Shown in pieces: positions 33,134-40,833 of a stretch of 53,399 nt of DNA. The stretch is taken from positions 1 through 53,399 of the forward strand of contig NZ_LLXZ01000001.1 in the NCBI RefSeq assembly GCF_001440395.1, read 5' to 3'. Numbering within the stretch: the first letter of the stretch is position 1; the number at the start of each line of letters is the position of its first letter. Below the pieces are notes generated by a model. The model saw only the letters and a list, made by a program, of their open reading frames with translations, was not told where the DNA came from and searched no databases. The position numbers and the translations under genes are program-made. The stretch comes from Bradyrhizobium jicamae. GTDB taxonomy: Bacteria > Pseudomonadota > Alphaproteobacteria > Rhizobiales > Xanthobacteraceae.

Positions 33134-33188
33134 AGGGCGAATAGGGAGTAGCGAATAGCGAGCAGTGGTTCTATTCGCCATTCGCCCT
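33134..33188. repeat. Inverted repeat of the GAGTAGCGAATAGCGAG family
   Basis: AGGGCGAAT (33134-33142) pairs with ATTCGCCCT (33180-33188), and GCGAATAG (33151-33158) with CTATTCGC (33171-33178). The central GGGAGTAGCGAATAGCGAG is the same word as in the atpD-atpC gap element (15,384-15,437). Confidence 0.75.
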
Positions 33189-33253
33189 CTCGTTTGAAAC
33201 CAATGGGTTCCCCGCCCGTTATCGCCGACGAGAGATCCGGCAGGGCGAGGGTA

Positions 33254-34342
33254 ATGGCAGAAGACACCGGTACGACCACGGGCATCGCCCGTCACGGGGC
33301 CACCCGCCTGCCGTCGGTCGAGGTCGACAGTTTCAACGTCGAATTGAAGGACGACGAGGGCTTTCTCGGCGACCGTGCCAGCAAGGGGGCTTTCCGCAAG
33401 ATTCTGGACGACCTCCGCAAGCCGCTGAAGAAAAACGGCGACGATCCCTTGGGGAAGAAATCCAGCGGCGAGATCGCGAAAAGCGAGCTGGACGCGGCAT
33501 TGTCGGGCGACGATGTCGACGCCGCCGCGCTGGTGCACGGCGCGATCGAGGAATTCGCCCAGGAGCTGGCCTATGTGACGGGGCGGTTTCTCAAGACCAA
33601 GACGTGGGCAGATACCGAGTGCATCGTGGTCGGCGGCGGTTTCCGGCAGAGCCGCGTCGGCGAGCTCGCGATTGCCCGCACCGACATCATTCTCAAGGCG
33701 GAGGATTTCGACGTCGATCTGGTGCCGATCCGCTTTCATCCCGATAATGCCGGCCTGATCGGGACGCTGCATCTGGCCCCGTCCTGGATCTTCGAGGGCC
33801 ATGACAGCATCCTCGCGGTCGATATCGGCGGCACCAACATTCGTTGCGGCGTGGTGGAAACGCGCTGGAAGAAGGCACCCGATCTTTCCAAGGCGGAAGT
33901 GTGGAAGTCCGAGCTATGGCGGCACGCCGACGATGAGCCGACGCGCGAAGGCGCGGTCAAGCGGCTGGTCAAGATGCTGAAGGATCTGATCGCGACCGCT
34001 GAGACCGAAGGCCTGAAGCTCGCGCCATTCATCGGTATCGCGTGCCCCGGTGTCATCAACGAGGACGGCTCGATCGAAAAGGGCGCGCAGAATCTGCCTG
34101 GCAATTGGGAAAGCTCGAAGTTCAACCTGCCGGCCAGCCTGGTGGAGGCGATCCCGCAGATCGGCGATCACGATACTGCCGTGCTGATGCACAATGACGG
34201 CGTGGTGCAGGGTCTCTCCGAGGTTCCCTTCATGCAGGATGTCGAGCGTTGGGGCGTGCTGACGATCGGCACCGGACTCGGCAATGCGCGCTTCACCAAC
34301 CGGCGGAAAGACGAGAAAAAAGCCAAGAAGAGCAAGGATTAG
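33254..34342 (+). CDS. ROK-family kinase-like protein with circularly permuted motif order
   Basis: 362 residues from ATG 33254 (an in-frame ATG at 33194 is less likely). The ASKHA/ROK motifs are present but rotated. Residues 96-175 (AIEEFAQELAYVTGRFL, CIVVGGGFRQSRVGEL, FHPDNAGLIGTLHLA) correspond to the usual C-terminal end of ROK kinases. The usual N-terminal phosphate-1 motif ILAVDIGGTNIRCGVVE comes only at 187-203, followed by IACPGVINEDGS (262-273), the catalytic-Asp region LMHNDGVVQGLSE (311-323) and phosphate-2 LTIGTGLGNA (336-345). The ROK zinc motif CxCGxxGC is absent. A charged first 90 residues and a Lys-rich tail are extra. Could phosphorylate a sugar or be a regulator; substrate unknown. 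Confidence 0.82.
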   Translation: MAEDTGTTTGIARHGATRLPSVEVDSFNVELKDDEGFLGDRASKGAFRKILDDLRKPLKKNGDDPLGKKSSGEIAKSELDAALSGDDVDAAALVHGAIEEFAQELAYVTGRFLKTKTWADTECIVVGGGFRQSRVGELAIARTDIILKAEDFDVDLVPIRFHPDNAGLIGTLHLAPSWIFEGHDSILAVDIGGTNIRCGVVETRWKKAPDLSKAEVWKSELWRHADDEPTREGAVKRLVKMLKDLIATAETEGLKLAPFIGIACPGVINEDGSIEKGAQNLPGNWESSKFNLPASLVEAIPQIGDHDTAVLMHNDGVVQGLSEVPFMQDVERWGVLTIGTGLGNARFTNRRKDEKKAKKSKD

Positions 34343-34346
34343 CGCC

Positions 34347-34385
34347 AAAGCGGGATGACTTTTCTTCGAATCGTCATCCCGCTTT
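34347..34385 (+). terminator. Strong hairpin after the ROK gene
   Basis: AAAGCGGGATGAC (34347-34359) pairs perfectly with GTCATCCCGCTTT (34373-34385), 13 bp, loop 13. Only four bases after the stop codon; a TTTTTTT run follows at 34391-34397, slightly far for a classical terminator. Confidence 0.65.
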
Positions 34386-34397
34386 ATCACTTTTTTT

Positions 34398-34446
34398 GAG
34401 CATGATCTTTTCGGAAAACCGGTGCCCACTTTTCCGGATCATGCTC
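34398..34446. repeat. Dispersed palindromic repeat (GAGCATGATC type)
   Basis: GAGCATGATC (34398-34407) pairs with GATCATGCTC (34437-34446); inside, TTTTCGGAAAA-type words and CCGGTGCCCACTTTTCC. Dispersed in many Rhizobiales genomes. The remaining 200 bases up to the next gene show nothing else. Confidence 0.7.
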
Positions 34447-34663
34447 TGGCATTAACGTTTTGCGCGGGTAGTAAGGTTGACTGGTTAGGTTAAAATCTAC
34501 TTCGCGTTGCCGTTTCGCGGCGCCTTGCTACCGTCGCCCGCGTCGCTCCGCTGACCGGCGAAGCCGCACTTCCCGGCCAGAATTTCAAAGCAGCGGCACG
34601 GGACCGTCAGTTTTTGTCGCGTCTGGCGGTCCCACCCCATTTTCATCAACCTTCCATCCGCGG

Positions 34664-35527
34664 TTAACGCCAGCCGACGCGTTCGAAGAACGCTGCAACC
34701 TCCGACGCTGCGCGATCGGGGTCTTCGCGATGCGGGAAATGTCCGACGTCAGGAAACATCGCGAGATCGAGATCGGCGAAGGTTTCGCCGAGTCGGTCGG
34801 TCCAGGCATAGGGAAACAGCGGATCATGCTCCGCCCAGCGAACGCAGGTCGGCAGCTCGATCGGCGGCGCCGGAGGCGCTTCGCCTTTCAGCATCTTCAT
34901 TCGCCCGGCATGGGCCGCGCGATAATAGGCAAAGCCGCCAGCGAGATTGCCGGCCTTCATGAAATTGTCGGTGAAAGCCTCGATCACCTCGTCGAACGCC
35001 TGTTTCCGATGCGTCCAGTGTTTCAGGAAGTAGCTGATATAGGCGCGGCAGCTTTCCCGCGTCGCGCCGACCAGCGTTGGCGCGATCTCCAGCTGGTTGA
35101 ACGACTGGTACCAGATGTTGTTGAGCCGGTCCGGTTCCGCCATGCGCGGCCCGATGCCGGGATAGACGAAGTCGAAGAAGAACAATCCGGCGATGCGACT
35201 TGGCGTGGTGCGCGCCAGCGGCTGCATCAATCCGCCGCCGACGTCATGGCCGACGATGCCGGCCTGCTTGAGGCCAAGCGCATCCATCAACGCCAGAATG
35301 TCGGCGGCGTGCTGATCGGGGCCGTGCGGCCCATCCGGCTTGTCGCTGTCGCCAAAGCCGCGGAGATCCGGGGCGTATAGTGTGAAGCGGTCGGCGAGCC
35401 GCGTCATTACCGGCTCCCAGCTCAGCCAGAATTCCGGCCAGCCATGCAACAACAATAGCGGCCGCCCGCTCCCGGTTTGTGCGACATGGAACGCCGCTCC
35501 GTTGGCCCGAACCGTCAGATGCTCCAT
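34664..35527 (-). CDS. Alpha/beta hydrolase (epoxide hydrolase / haloalkane dehalogenase-like)
   Basis: 287 residues from ATG 35527 (MEHLTVRANGAAFHVAQTGS); the open frame continues upstream across the tRNA and is not real there. Oxyanion motif LLLHGWPEFWLSWEPV, nucleophile elbow VGHDVGGG (Asp nucleophile as in epoxide hydrolases), cap region with WYQSFNQLEIAP, and the C-terminal acid/His pair FPDVGHFPHREDP. The Asp nucleophile favours an epoxide hydrolase or dehalogenase over an esterase. Last core gene before the tRNA. Confidence 0.88.
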   Translation of the reverse strand: MEHLTVRANGAAFHVAQTGSGRPLLLLHGWPEFWLSWEPVMTRLADRFTLYAPDLRGFGDSDKPDGPHGPDQHAADILALMDALGLKQAGIVGHDVGGGLMQPLARTTPSRIAGLFFFDFVYPGIGPRMAEPDRLNNIWYQSFNQLEIAPTLVGATRESCRAYISYFLKHWTHRKQAFDEVIEAFTDNFMKAGNLAGGFAYYRAAHAGRMKMLKGEAPPAPPIELPTCVRWAEHDPLFPYAWTDRLGETFADLDLAMFPDVGHFPHREDPDRAASEVAAFFERVGWR

Positions 35528-35648
35528 TTCCGGCTCCCTTTTGCGCTTCTGCCCTCGGAATTCTTGTGCTCCGCGCCTTGTCTGTCCCGCCATCCTCGCA
35601 TAGAACACGGCCCGACCACGCGGCCGATTCCGGCCCGTCTTGGCGCCT

Positions 35649-35738
35649 GGAGAGGTGGCAGAGTGGTTGAATGCACCGCACTCGAAATGCGGCATAGGTG
35701 CAAGCCTATCGGGGGTTCGAATCCCTCCCTCTCCGCCA
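35649..35738 (+). tRNA. tRNA-Ser (anticodon CGA)
   Basis: 90 bases including encoded CCA. The 7-bp acceptor stem GGAGAGG/CCTCTCC (35649-35655 with 35728-35734) is perfect; discriminator G. Anticodon loop CTCGAAA, a long variable arm (ATAGGTGCAAGCCTAT region) typical of class II tRNAs, T arm GGGGGTTCGAATCCCTC. The island begins directly at its 3' end, as for tRNA-integrated elements. Confidence 0.97.
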
Positions 35739-36005
35739 TGAAGATCCATAAGCGCTTGCACGGGTTGGATTTTCTTTCTCAGCCTGTTTCTCATACCACA
35801 TTTGGCCCCACATTTACTCTTGGATGGCTTTGGACTTTCGTGGTCCTCCTCGGCCCTTTGAACTTGGTCAATCATCCCAGCGATAGCTACCCGGAGTAGC
35901 CTCGCGAGCATCAAGAAATAGGGCCGAGAGATGATAAATACTCGGCAGGCTAACGCATCTCGATGGATCGCCACTTGAGCGCGTCTGCTACTTTATGGAG
36001 GCAGA

Positions 36006-36686
36006 TTGCGCGGCAATTACCGTGGCAGATGGTCAACCACGCCCAATACAGACCAACACCAAATCCAACAAACACTCGACGGATACGCCCAACTCATAAC
36101 GGACAGGATCAAACAAGGCTGGTCATGCTACTTGGTGACCGTCCTGTTCTCCCAGCTACCGGGCACACGATCAGTGATCATCAGTCGGATGAAACAAGAG
36201 GTCCAACGCGTCTATTCGACCCTCATCACGAGAGTACATCGCAAGCCTCGAACAGCCTCTCCCGATGAACTTCCAATCTTGATCGGTGCGGTAGATCTTC
36301 CCGTTTACAAGACTGACCGCTCTACAGCGCATTTGGTTCGATGTAACGGCGGACTACACTTTCACGCCATGATCTTGGTCCCCGACCGATCGCGACTGCG
36401 CGAGCCACTCCAAGATCATTTCCACGCTTGCGCACGTCTCTATGGGACGGACGGGGCAATCTCCAGAATCGATGTTCGTCCCGTGGCAGATGGCTATGCG
36501 CGCGTGGTCGACTACGTCTTCAAGACGATAAAGGGGGGCAGCATCTCGTACGACGAGGGCGTATTAATCCTGCCAAGGGCACGCGACGAGCTGACATCGG
36601 GGCGGCTTAAACGTTCTGCCGCGGACCGTCCGACAGTCGCTTCCAGTTTTTACCGAGTAAAACGGCCTTCCAATGCCAACCTTTAG
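36006..36686 (+). CDS. Replication-initiator-like protein (inovirus Gp2 / YagK-YfjJ type, HUH-like)
   Basis: 226 residues if the TTG at 36006 is the start; a stop ten codons upstream and no ATG before residue 62 suggest either TTG use or a lost N terminus. The core matches my memory of the Gp2/YagK-YfjJ family: LVTVLFSQLPG, MKQEVQRVYSTLITRVHRKP, the His-hydrophobic-His element NGGLHFHAMILVP, and a following tyrosine helix ARVVDYVFKTIKGG. HxH plus a downstream Tyr is the layout of HUH nicking enzymes used in rolling-circle replication; that reading is inference. It is the first gene after tRNA-Ser. Its 3' end is duplicated at 47.9 kb. Confidence 0.65.
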   Translation: MRGNYRGRWSTTPNTDQHQIQQTLDGYAQLITDRIKQGWSCYLVTVLFSQLPGTRSVIISRMKQEVQRVYSTLITRVHRKPRTASPDELPILIGAVDLPVYKTDRSTAHLVRCNGGLHFHAMILVPDRSRLREPLQDHFHACARLYGTDGAISRIDVRPVADGYARVVDYVFKTIKGGSISYDEGVLILPRARDELTSGRLKRSAADRPTVASSFYRVKRPSNANL

Positions 36687-36830
36687 GAGTAGCGCGTGCT
36701 ACGGGGCTGATAGCAACCGGTTAACCAAGTATCATCAGTCTCGGAAGGCCATTCCGCTGATCGTTGAGAACGTTCAACAATGGCAGCCGCTTGCCCGATC
36801 TGATGATAGAAGAGATCATAGATCATCAGC
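36580..36830 (+). repeat. Rep-tail duplication, copy A (second copy at 47,861-48,112)
   Basis: About 250 bases covering the last 35 codons of the Rep-like gene and 140 bases of following non-coding DNA are repeated, diverged, 11 kb downstream. Shared words include AAAACGGCxTTCCAATGCCAA, CAACCGGTTAxCCAAGTATC and CTCGGAAGGCCATT. Both copies carry TTTTAC-YGA-GTAAAA (here 36649-36663). Only this copy has the hairpin CTGATGAT/ATCATCAG (36801-36808 with 36823-36830). Confidence 0.8.
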
Positions 36831-37461
36831 GATTTCTGTAATCCACGTGTGTGTTGAGGGTGGAAAATGGCATCGCACGGATCCGGGGATTCGCCATTTC
36901 AGAAGCTGAGATCTCCCGTTCTATAGGATCGTGGACACTGTCCCCGTACAGCCATCGTTGCGTGCCCTAGATGAGTAAGCCCGCAGGTCATATTGCTGGG
37001 ATACGGGCGTTGGCGGAGCTTCGGCGGCCACGCTGCGGAACGTCTCCTTGCAGTGCGAACAACAGGATGCCTAGCGGATCAATACCGCAATGCGTCTAAC
37101 CCAGTTACCCATTCGAGCTCACGCCCACTTCGGCCACTAAACTGTCAGTTGCAGTCTACTTCATCTGGAAGTAGTATTGATTGCTAGCCTAAGCGGCAAG
37201 CGATCTCAGGGATGAGATAGATCACTATCACGACGTGTGTCGCACGCGGAAGAGTCCTCGGCTCTCGAGGCAAATATGATCTTACCGAGTTTCGCTTCAA
37301 AGCAATAATAAATGCAAATTCAACGCGAGCCTTTTCGAACCGAGCTAGCGGAGACGACAGACGGCTGGGGAGTTGAGGTTGGAGATTCAGACGTAACAGA
37401 ATTCTGCCGCCGGATATGCTGCCACTCGTGAAACTACGCGGTTTTTTACGAGAGGGACACT
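36687..37461. other. Non-coding region between the Rep-like gene and the oxidase-associated operon
   Basis: 775 bases. The first 140 belong to the duplicated Rep tail. Beyond that I see no credible gene. A perfect inverted repeat CTACTTC-ATCTG-GAAGTAG (37156-37174) and a smaller GATAG-ATCA-CTATC (37216-37229) lie upstream of the next operon and could be operator sites. AT content rises towards 37,300. Confidence 0.45.
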
Positions 37462-37791
37462 ATGGAAATCAGAATCACGCAGGTGCGCGCGATACTAAAT
37501 CGCCTTGCCGATGGGCACAGGGAACCACGTCACTCTGGGAAGGCCCGCTTCTGGAATCTTTCTCGAGACGAGTTTGTGAACGGGCCAATATATCAGAAGA
37601 AGCCAATCGACCCCGGAAAGCCGCAAGAATCCTTCCTTGTCAAAATTCTCAAAGGACCCGTCGATGGCTTCGCTCAGATGCCCGCGGGAGGACCATACAT
37701 CAGCGCCGGCGACCTTACGTTCATCGAACAATGGATAGCTGATGGCGCCCCGGACATGGATGCAGAGGCTGTAAAGGCACTCGCTTCGTAG
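37462..37791 (+). CDS. Small cytochrome-like protein without haem motif
   Basis: 109 residues, ATG 37462 after AGAGGG. No signal peptide. The C-terminal half (LVKILKGPVDGFAQMPAGGP, then YISAGDLTFIEQWIADGAPD) is the typical end of a small c-type cytochrome domain (Met ligand loop 'MP-GGP' and final helix 'I..WI..GAP'), but there is no CXXCH. Function not known. It is the first gene of a three-gene plus-strand set, 23 bases ahead of the ferritin-like gene. Confidence 0.72.
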   Translation: MEIRITQVRAILNRLADGHREPRHSGKARFWNLSRDEFVNGPIYQKKPIDPGKPQESFLVKILKGPVDGFAQMPAGGPYISAGDLTFIEQWIADGAPDMDAEAVKALAS

Positions 37792-37814
37792 TATTAGCAA
37801 CTCGGGCAAAACCA

Positions 37815-38828
37815 ATGATGATCCGAGAACTTATGGCCGTGCCTGACGGCAAGCGCGGCGTAAGGTGGCTAAAGGAAAGCATCCGGGCCGCAATTAAACT
37901 CGAGTTCGCAACCGTTCCGCCATACTTGACGGCGATGTGGTCGATCGTGGACCCCAATGATCCCGTGGCACGAACAATCCGTGAAGTGGTCGTGGAAGAG
38001 ATGCTGCACATGGGTCTCATGTGCAATATGATGGTTGCATTAGGTGAAACTCCGGCACTCGACGCACCAGATTTTGTCCCTTCTTACCCGGGCGCTTTAC
38101 CTGGCGACGTGAATCCAGATCTAACGATCGCGCTCCGGCGACTTACCCCTTCGCAATTAAAGGTGTTCATGGATATTGAGTATCCAGAAGGAGGACCAAT
38201 CACCACGTTAGCGCTGCGCACATTCGAGACTATTGGAGCATTTTATGCGGCTCTGCTGTCAGAGTTTGAGGCCGCAAATCCCACTCTCGATGTTACAAAG
38301 CAGCGTCAAGAACCGATTTCGGGCGTTTTCAGAATGAGCCAGCTAGCTGATGTGCGCCGAGCCATCGACATCATTCGTCATCAGGGCGAGGGATCAAAGC
38401 AATCACCCGAAGAGGAAGGAATGTCAGGCCGTCTAGCGCATTTTTACCAATTCCGAGAGGTCTACATCGGGAATAAATACGTTCGAGATTCGGCTACTAT
38501 GACGTGGGGCCATACCGGAGCGCCCGTGCTGATGCCAAGCGTCTTTCCGATGGCCGATATTCCGACAAGCGGTTATCAACAGACTGACGTACAAGACTCA
38601 GCTGTAAGATCTCTTATTGAGCAATTCGATATCTCGTACTCGTCCATGTTGCGCCAACTCAGAACGGCATGGGAAGACCAAAGCGCTCCCCTCGGCGATT
38701 TCTCGGCGACCGATCCGATCCAGACAATGTTCAACCTGGGTCCCCTTGCCCGTGAACTGATGCAAAAACAAATTCGGCCCGACAACGCTGCAACCTACGG
38801 CCCTTGTTTTCGGCTCGTGAGCAGATGA
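37815..38828 (+). CDS. Ferritin-like protein of the VioB / iminophenylpyruvate dimer synthase type
   Basis: 337 residues. Matches the ferritin-like domain (PF12902 type) found at the N terminus of VioB and RebD: LKESIRAAIKLEFATVPPYL with a first Glu ligand, then VVVEEMLHMGLMCNMMVALG with the ExxH pair, and a second half with LAHFYQFREVYIG. In VioB/RebD this type of domain is linked to coupling of amino-acid-derived imines. Here it is stand-alone, without the large partner domain. Cytoplasmic (no signal). Its neighbours include a LodA-type amino-acid oxidase, which could supply an imine; this link is inference. Confidence 0.8.
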   Translation: MMIRELMAVPDGKRGVRWLKESIRAAIKLEFATVPPYLTAMWSIVDPNDPVARTIREVVVEEMLHMGLMCNMMVALGETPALDAPDFVPSYPGALPGDVNPDLTIALRRLTPSQLKVFMDIEYPEGGPITTLALRTFETIGAFYAALLSEFEAANPTLDVTKQRQEPISGVFRMSQLADVRRAIDIIRHQGEGSKQSPEEEGMSGRLAHFYQFREVYIGNKYVRDSATMTWGHTGAPVLMPSVFPMADIPTSGYQQTDVQDSAVRSLIEQFDISYSSMLRQLRTAWEDQSAPLGDFSATDPIQTMFNLGPLARELMQKQIRPDNAATYGPCFRLVSR

Positions 38829-39014
38829 CAAACTTGTGGAGCGCCCGAAGAAACTCCGGGTGGTTCATTGCCCCACTTCTCGCAAGGCCCTTCTTTCTCT
38901 CAGCGTTACTGCTTAGCGCTGGATAACGAAAATGGAGTTGAAGCATCAGGGTCTAACTCAAGGAATTTAGCGGAGCCGCGTGACCAAAACTTGCAAATTT
39001 CGAGGAAGCTCGAC

Positions 39015-39647
39015 ATGAAAGCAAAGCTCCTTCTGGCGATTTTCACGATAGGAGTAGGAACACTCGCAATAGCCCAAGAGAATTTTGGTCGTTTCGAAAA
39101 TTCGCCTAAATTGGAATTTGTGGTTGAAGGTCCGGGTAAGGGGCGAGACATGAGACTTCTAGAGGACTTCACCTATATCGACCCAGGTGGAGGCGAATGG
39201 ACGGCCAAGAAGGAATTTCAGACGAATGGCGCATCGATTCCGCAAGTGTTCTGGTCCTTCGTTGGCGGGCCGTTTGATGGGCCCTATCGTAGCGCTGCAA
39301 TTATCCACGATTGGTTTTGCGACAAAAAGGACAGGCGCTGGCAAGATGTCCACCGTGTTTTCTACTACGCGAGCCGTGCAGCAGGCGTCGGGGAAATAAA
39401 AGCCAAGATACTTTATGCTGCAGTTATGTTCGGCGGCCCCCGATGGGGAAAAGGAAAATCTCAGTGTTACGCCAGTTGCCATGGAGCGGCTGGAATGACG
39501 GAAGAACGTGGAGTGACGGTCTTATCACCGACACTCAGCAAAGAAGGTGCGCAAGAGATCGTTGATTGGGTGAAGAAGGAGAATCCATCCCTCGACGATA
39601 TAGACAGACGGACGAAGCTTGCTCACGGCTTAGCGTCTTTTGAGTGA
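39015..39647 (+). CDS. Exported DUF1353 protein
   Basis: 210 residues from ATG 39015, giving a clear signal peptide (MKAKLLLAIFTIGVGTLAIA, cut near AQE). An ATG at 38868 would place 49 odd residues before it. DUF1353 motifs are present: FQTNGASIPQVFWSFVGGPF, SAAIIHDWFCDKKDRRWQDV. The conserved His-Asp suggests a hydrolase-like or metal site; the family's function is not established. It follows the ferritin-like gene by 186 bases and is the last gene of the plus-strand set. Confidence 0.8.
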   Translation: MKAKLLLAIFTIGVGTLAIAQENFGRFENSPKLEFVVEGPGKGRDMRLLEDFTYIDPGGGEWTAKKEFQTNGASIPQVFWSFVGGPFDGPYRSAAIIHDWFCDKKDRRWQDVHRVFYYASRAAGVGEIKAKILYAAVMFGGPRWGKGKSQCYASCHGAAGMTEERGVTVLSPTLSKEGAQEIVDWVKKENPSLDDIDRRTKLAHGLASFE

Positions 39648-39857
39648 GATGGTACTTCTAACTACGCGACCCGATATGCACTGTAGGTCAGCTGTCAATC
39701 TAGACTATGCTTCTGCTCGTTGATCCAGTTAGGATTTCAACAGCGCTCCGCCACTGTCACGCCTCCCTGACAAGCCAACTAACCAAACCGGGGTGAGGTA
39801 TCTGCAATCGGGGGGCGGGCGACCGAACTGCACGCAGCCCTCGCCCTGTTGGAAGGG

Positions 39858-40829
39858 TCACGTTAGTGCTTGATAGACCGCTGATCGACCACTTTCTGTA
39901 TTCGCAAATGTTGCGGCCACGGCTTCAGAGTAGATCGCAGCAGCTTCCATCGAGAGTCCACCTGGAAACATAATCGCGCCGGCGGCTACAAGCGCTGATG
40001 AGAGAGCGTTGATAAGCCCCTGGGACGTGATGGGGTCGAAAGCGGTCGCGGCATCCCCAATCGCGATCCAACCTTCGCCCGCGGCGGGCGATAGGCACGA
40101 GGATGAAGCGTTTACCTGGTGTCTAGTACGGTCTTGAAAGCGACCATTGTTACGATACACGGTCCACTTCTCGCGACGACCATTGGGGCCGGACATCGTA
40201 TAGTCCCAGCTTCCAGCCGAACCCTCGACATCGAGCCAAACCGGCCCCTGGCGCGGGCCCTCACATTCGTTCACGAGGACGCGTTCGGCAAGGAGCCGCT
40301 CGCTGCAGGTTCGACGAGCATCAAGACGGCGCGCCAACACTGATGGTCGGCCGCTGGCGTCTACCACGATCGGAGCAACGATCGTCAGTGTGTTTAACTT
40401 TTGAGAGGCCACTATCTCGAACCCTTGCTTGCTTCTTTGTACAGCGGAAGCACGAGCTTCAACAAAAAAAGCTCCAGCTTCGATCGCGAGTTCACGGAGG
40501 CGCATATCGAGCTTGGCGCGATCAACGACTGTTCCTAGACCGTGTGGTTGACGCAAGAAGTCATCGTACTCGATCTCATGGGTACCCCAACGACGCCGAA
40601 TACCTGCGCACGGGACCCCTATCACCGAACTTTCGACGAGTTCGACTATCGCCAATGCCTGAAGCACAGAACGCGCGGAAGGCGCTAGCAACTCTAGTCG
40701 GTCGGTTATCTTGTTTCCGGGATCCAGCACTGCAACGCGCTTACCACGGAGAGCGAGCAGGCGTGCGAGCGTTGCTCCTGCTGGTCCCGCTCCCACGACA
40801 GCAATCTCCGCTGACAGCGAGAGGGACAA
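39858..40829 (-). CDS. LodB-like FAD-dependent oxidoreductase
   Basis: 323 residues from a TTG at 40829, directly after the lodA-like stop (AGGGCGAG lies about 13 bases upstream); the frame is open to 40904 inside that gene, so an overlapping start is possible. N-terminal FAD motif IAVVGAGPAGATLARLLALR, the middle region with DASGRPSVLARRL, and the second FAD motif WIAIGDAATAFDPITSQGL. In the LodA/LodB pair, LodB is the flavoprotein needed to make the quinone cofactor of LodA; no signal peptide, as expected. Alternative: tryptophan-halogenase-like monooxygenase. Confidence 0.82.
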   Translation of the reverse strand: MSLSLSAEIAVVGAGPAGATLARLLALRGKRVAVLDPGNKITDRLELLAPSARSVLQALAIVELVESSVIGVPCAGIRRRWGTHEIEYDDFLRQPHGLGTVVDRAKLDMRLRELAIEAGAFFVEARASAVQRSKQGFEIVASQKLNTLTIVAPIVVDASGRPSVLARRLDARRTCSERLLAERVLVNECEGPRQGPVWLDVEGSAGSWDYTMSGPNGRREKWTVYRNNGRFQDRTRHQVNASSSCLSPAAGEGWIAIGDAATAFDPITSQGLINALSSALVAAGAIMFPGGLSMEAAAIYSEAVAATFANTESGRSAVYQALT

Positions 40830-40833
40830 TGAT

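Noticed and set aside
39648..39857. Terminator between the converging oxidase-locus gene sets
   Set aside because: I could not find a stem with a T-run in this gap.
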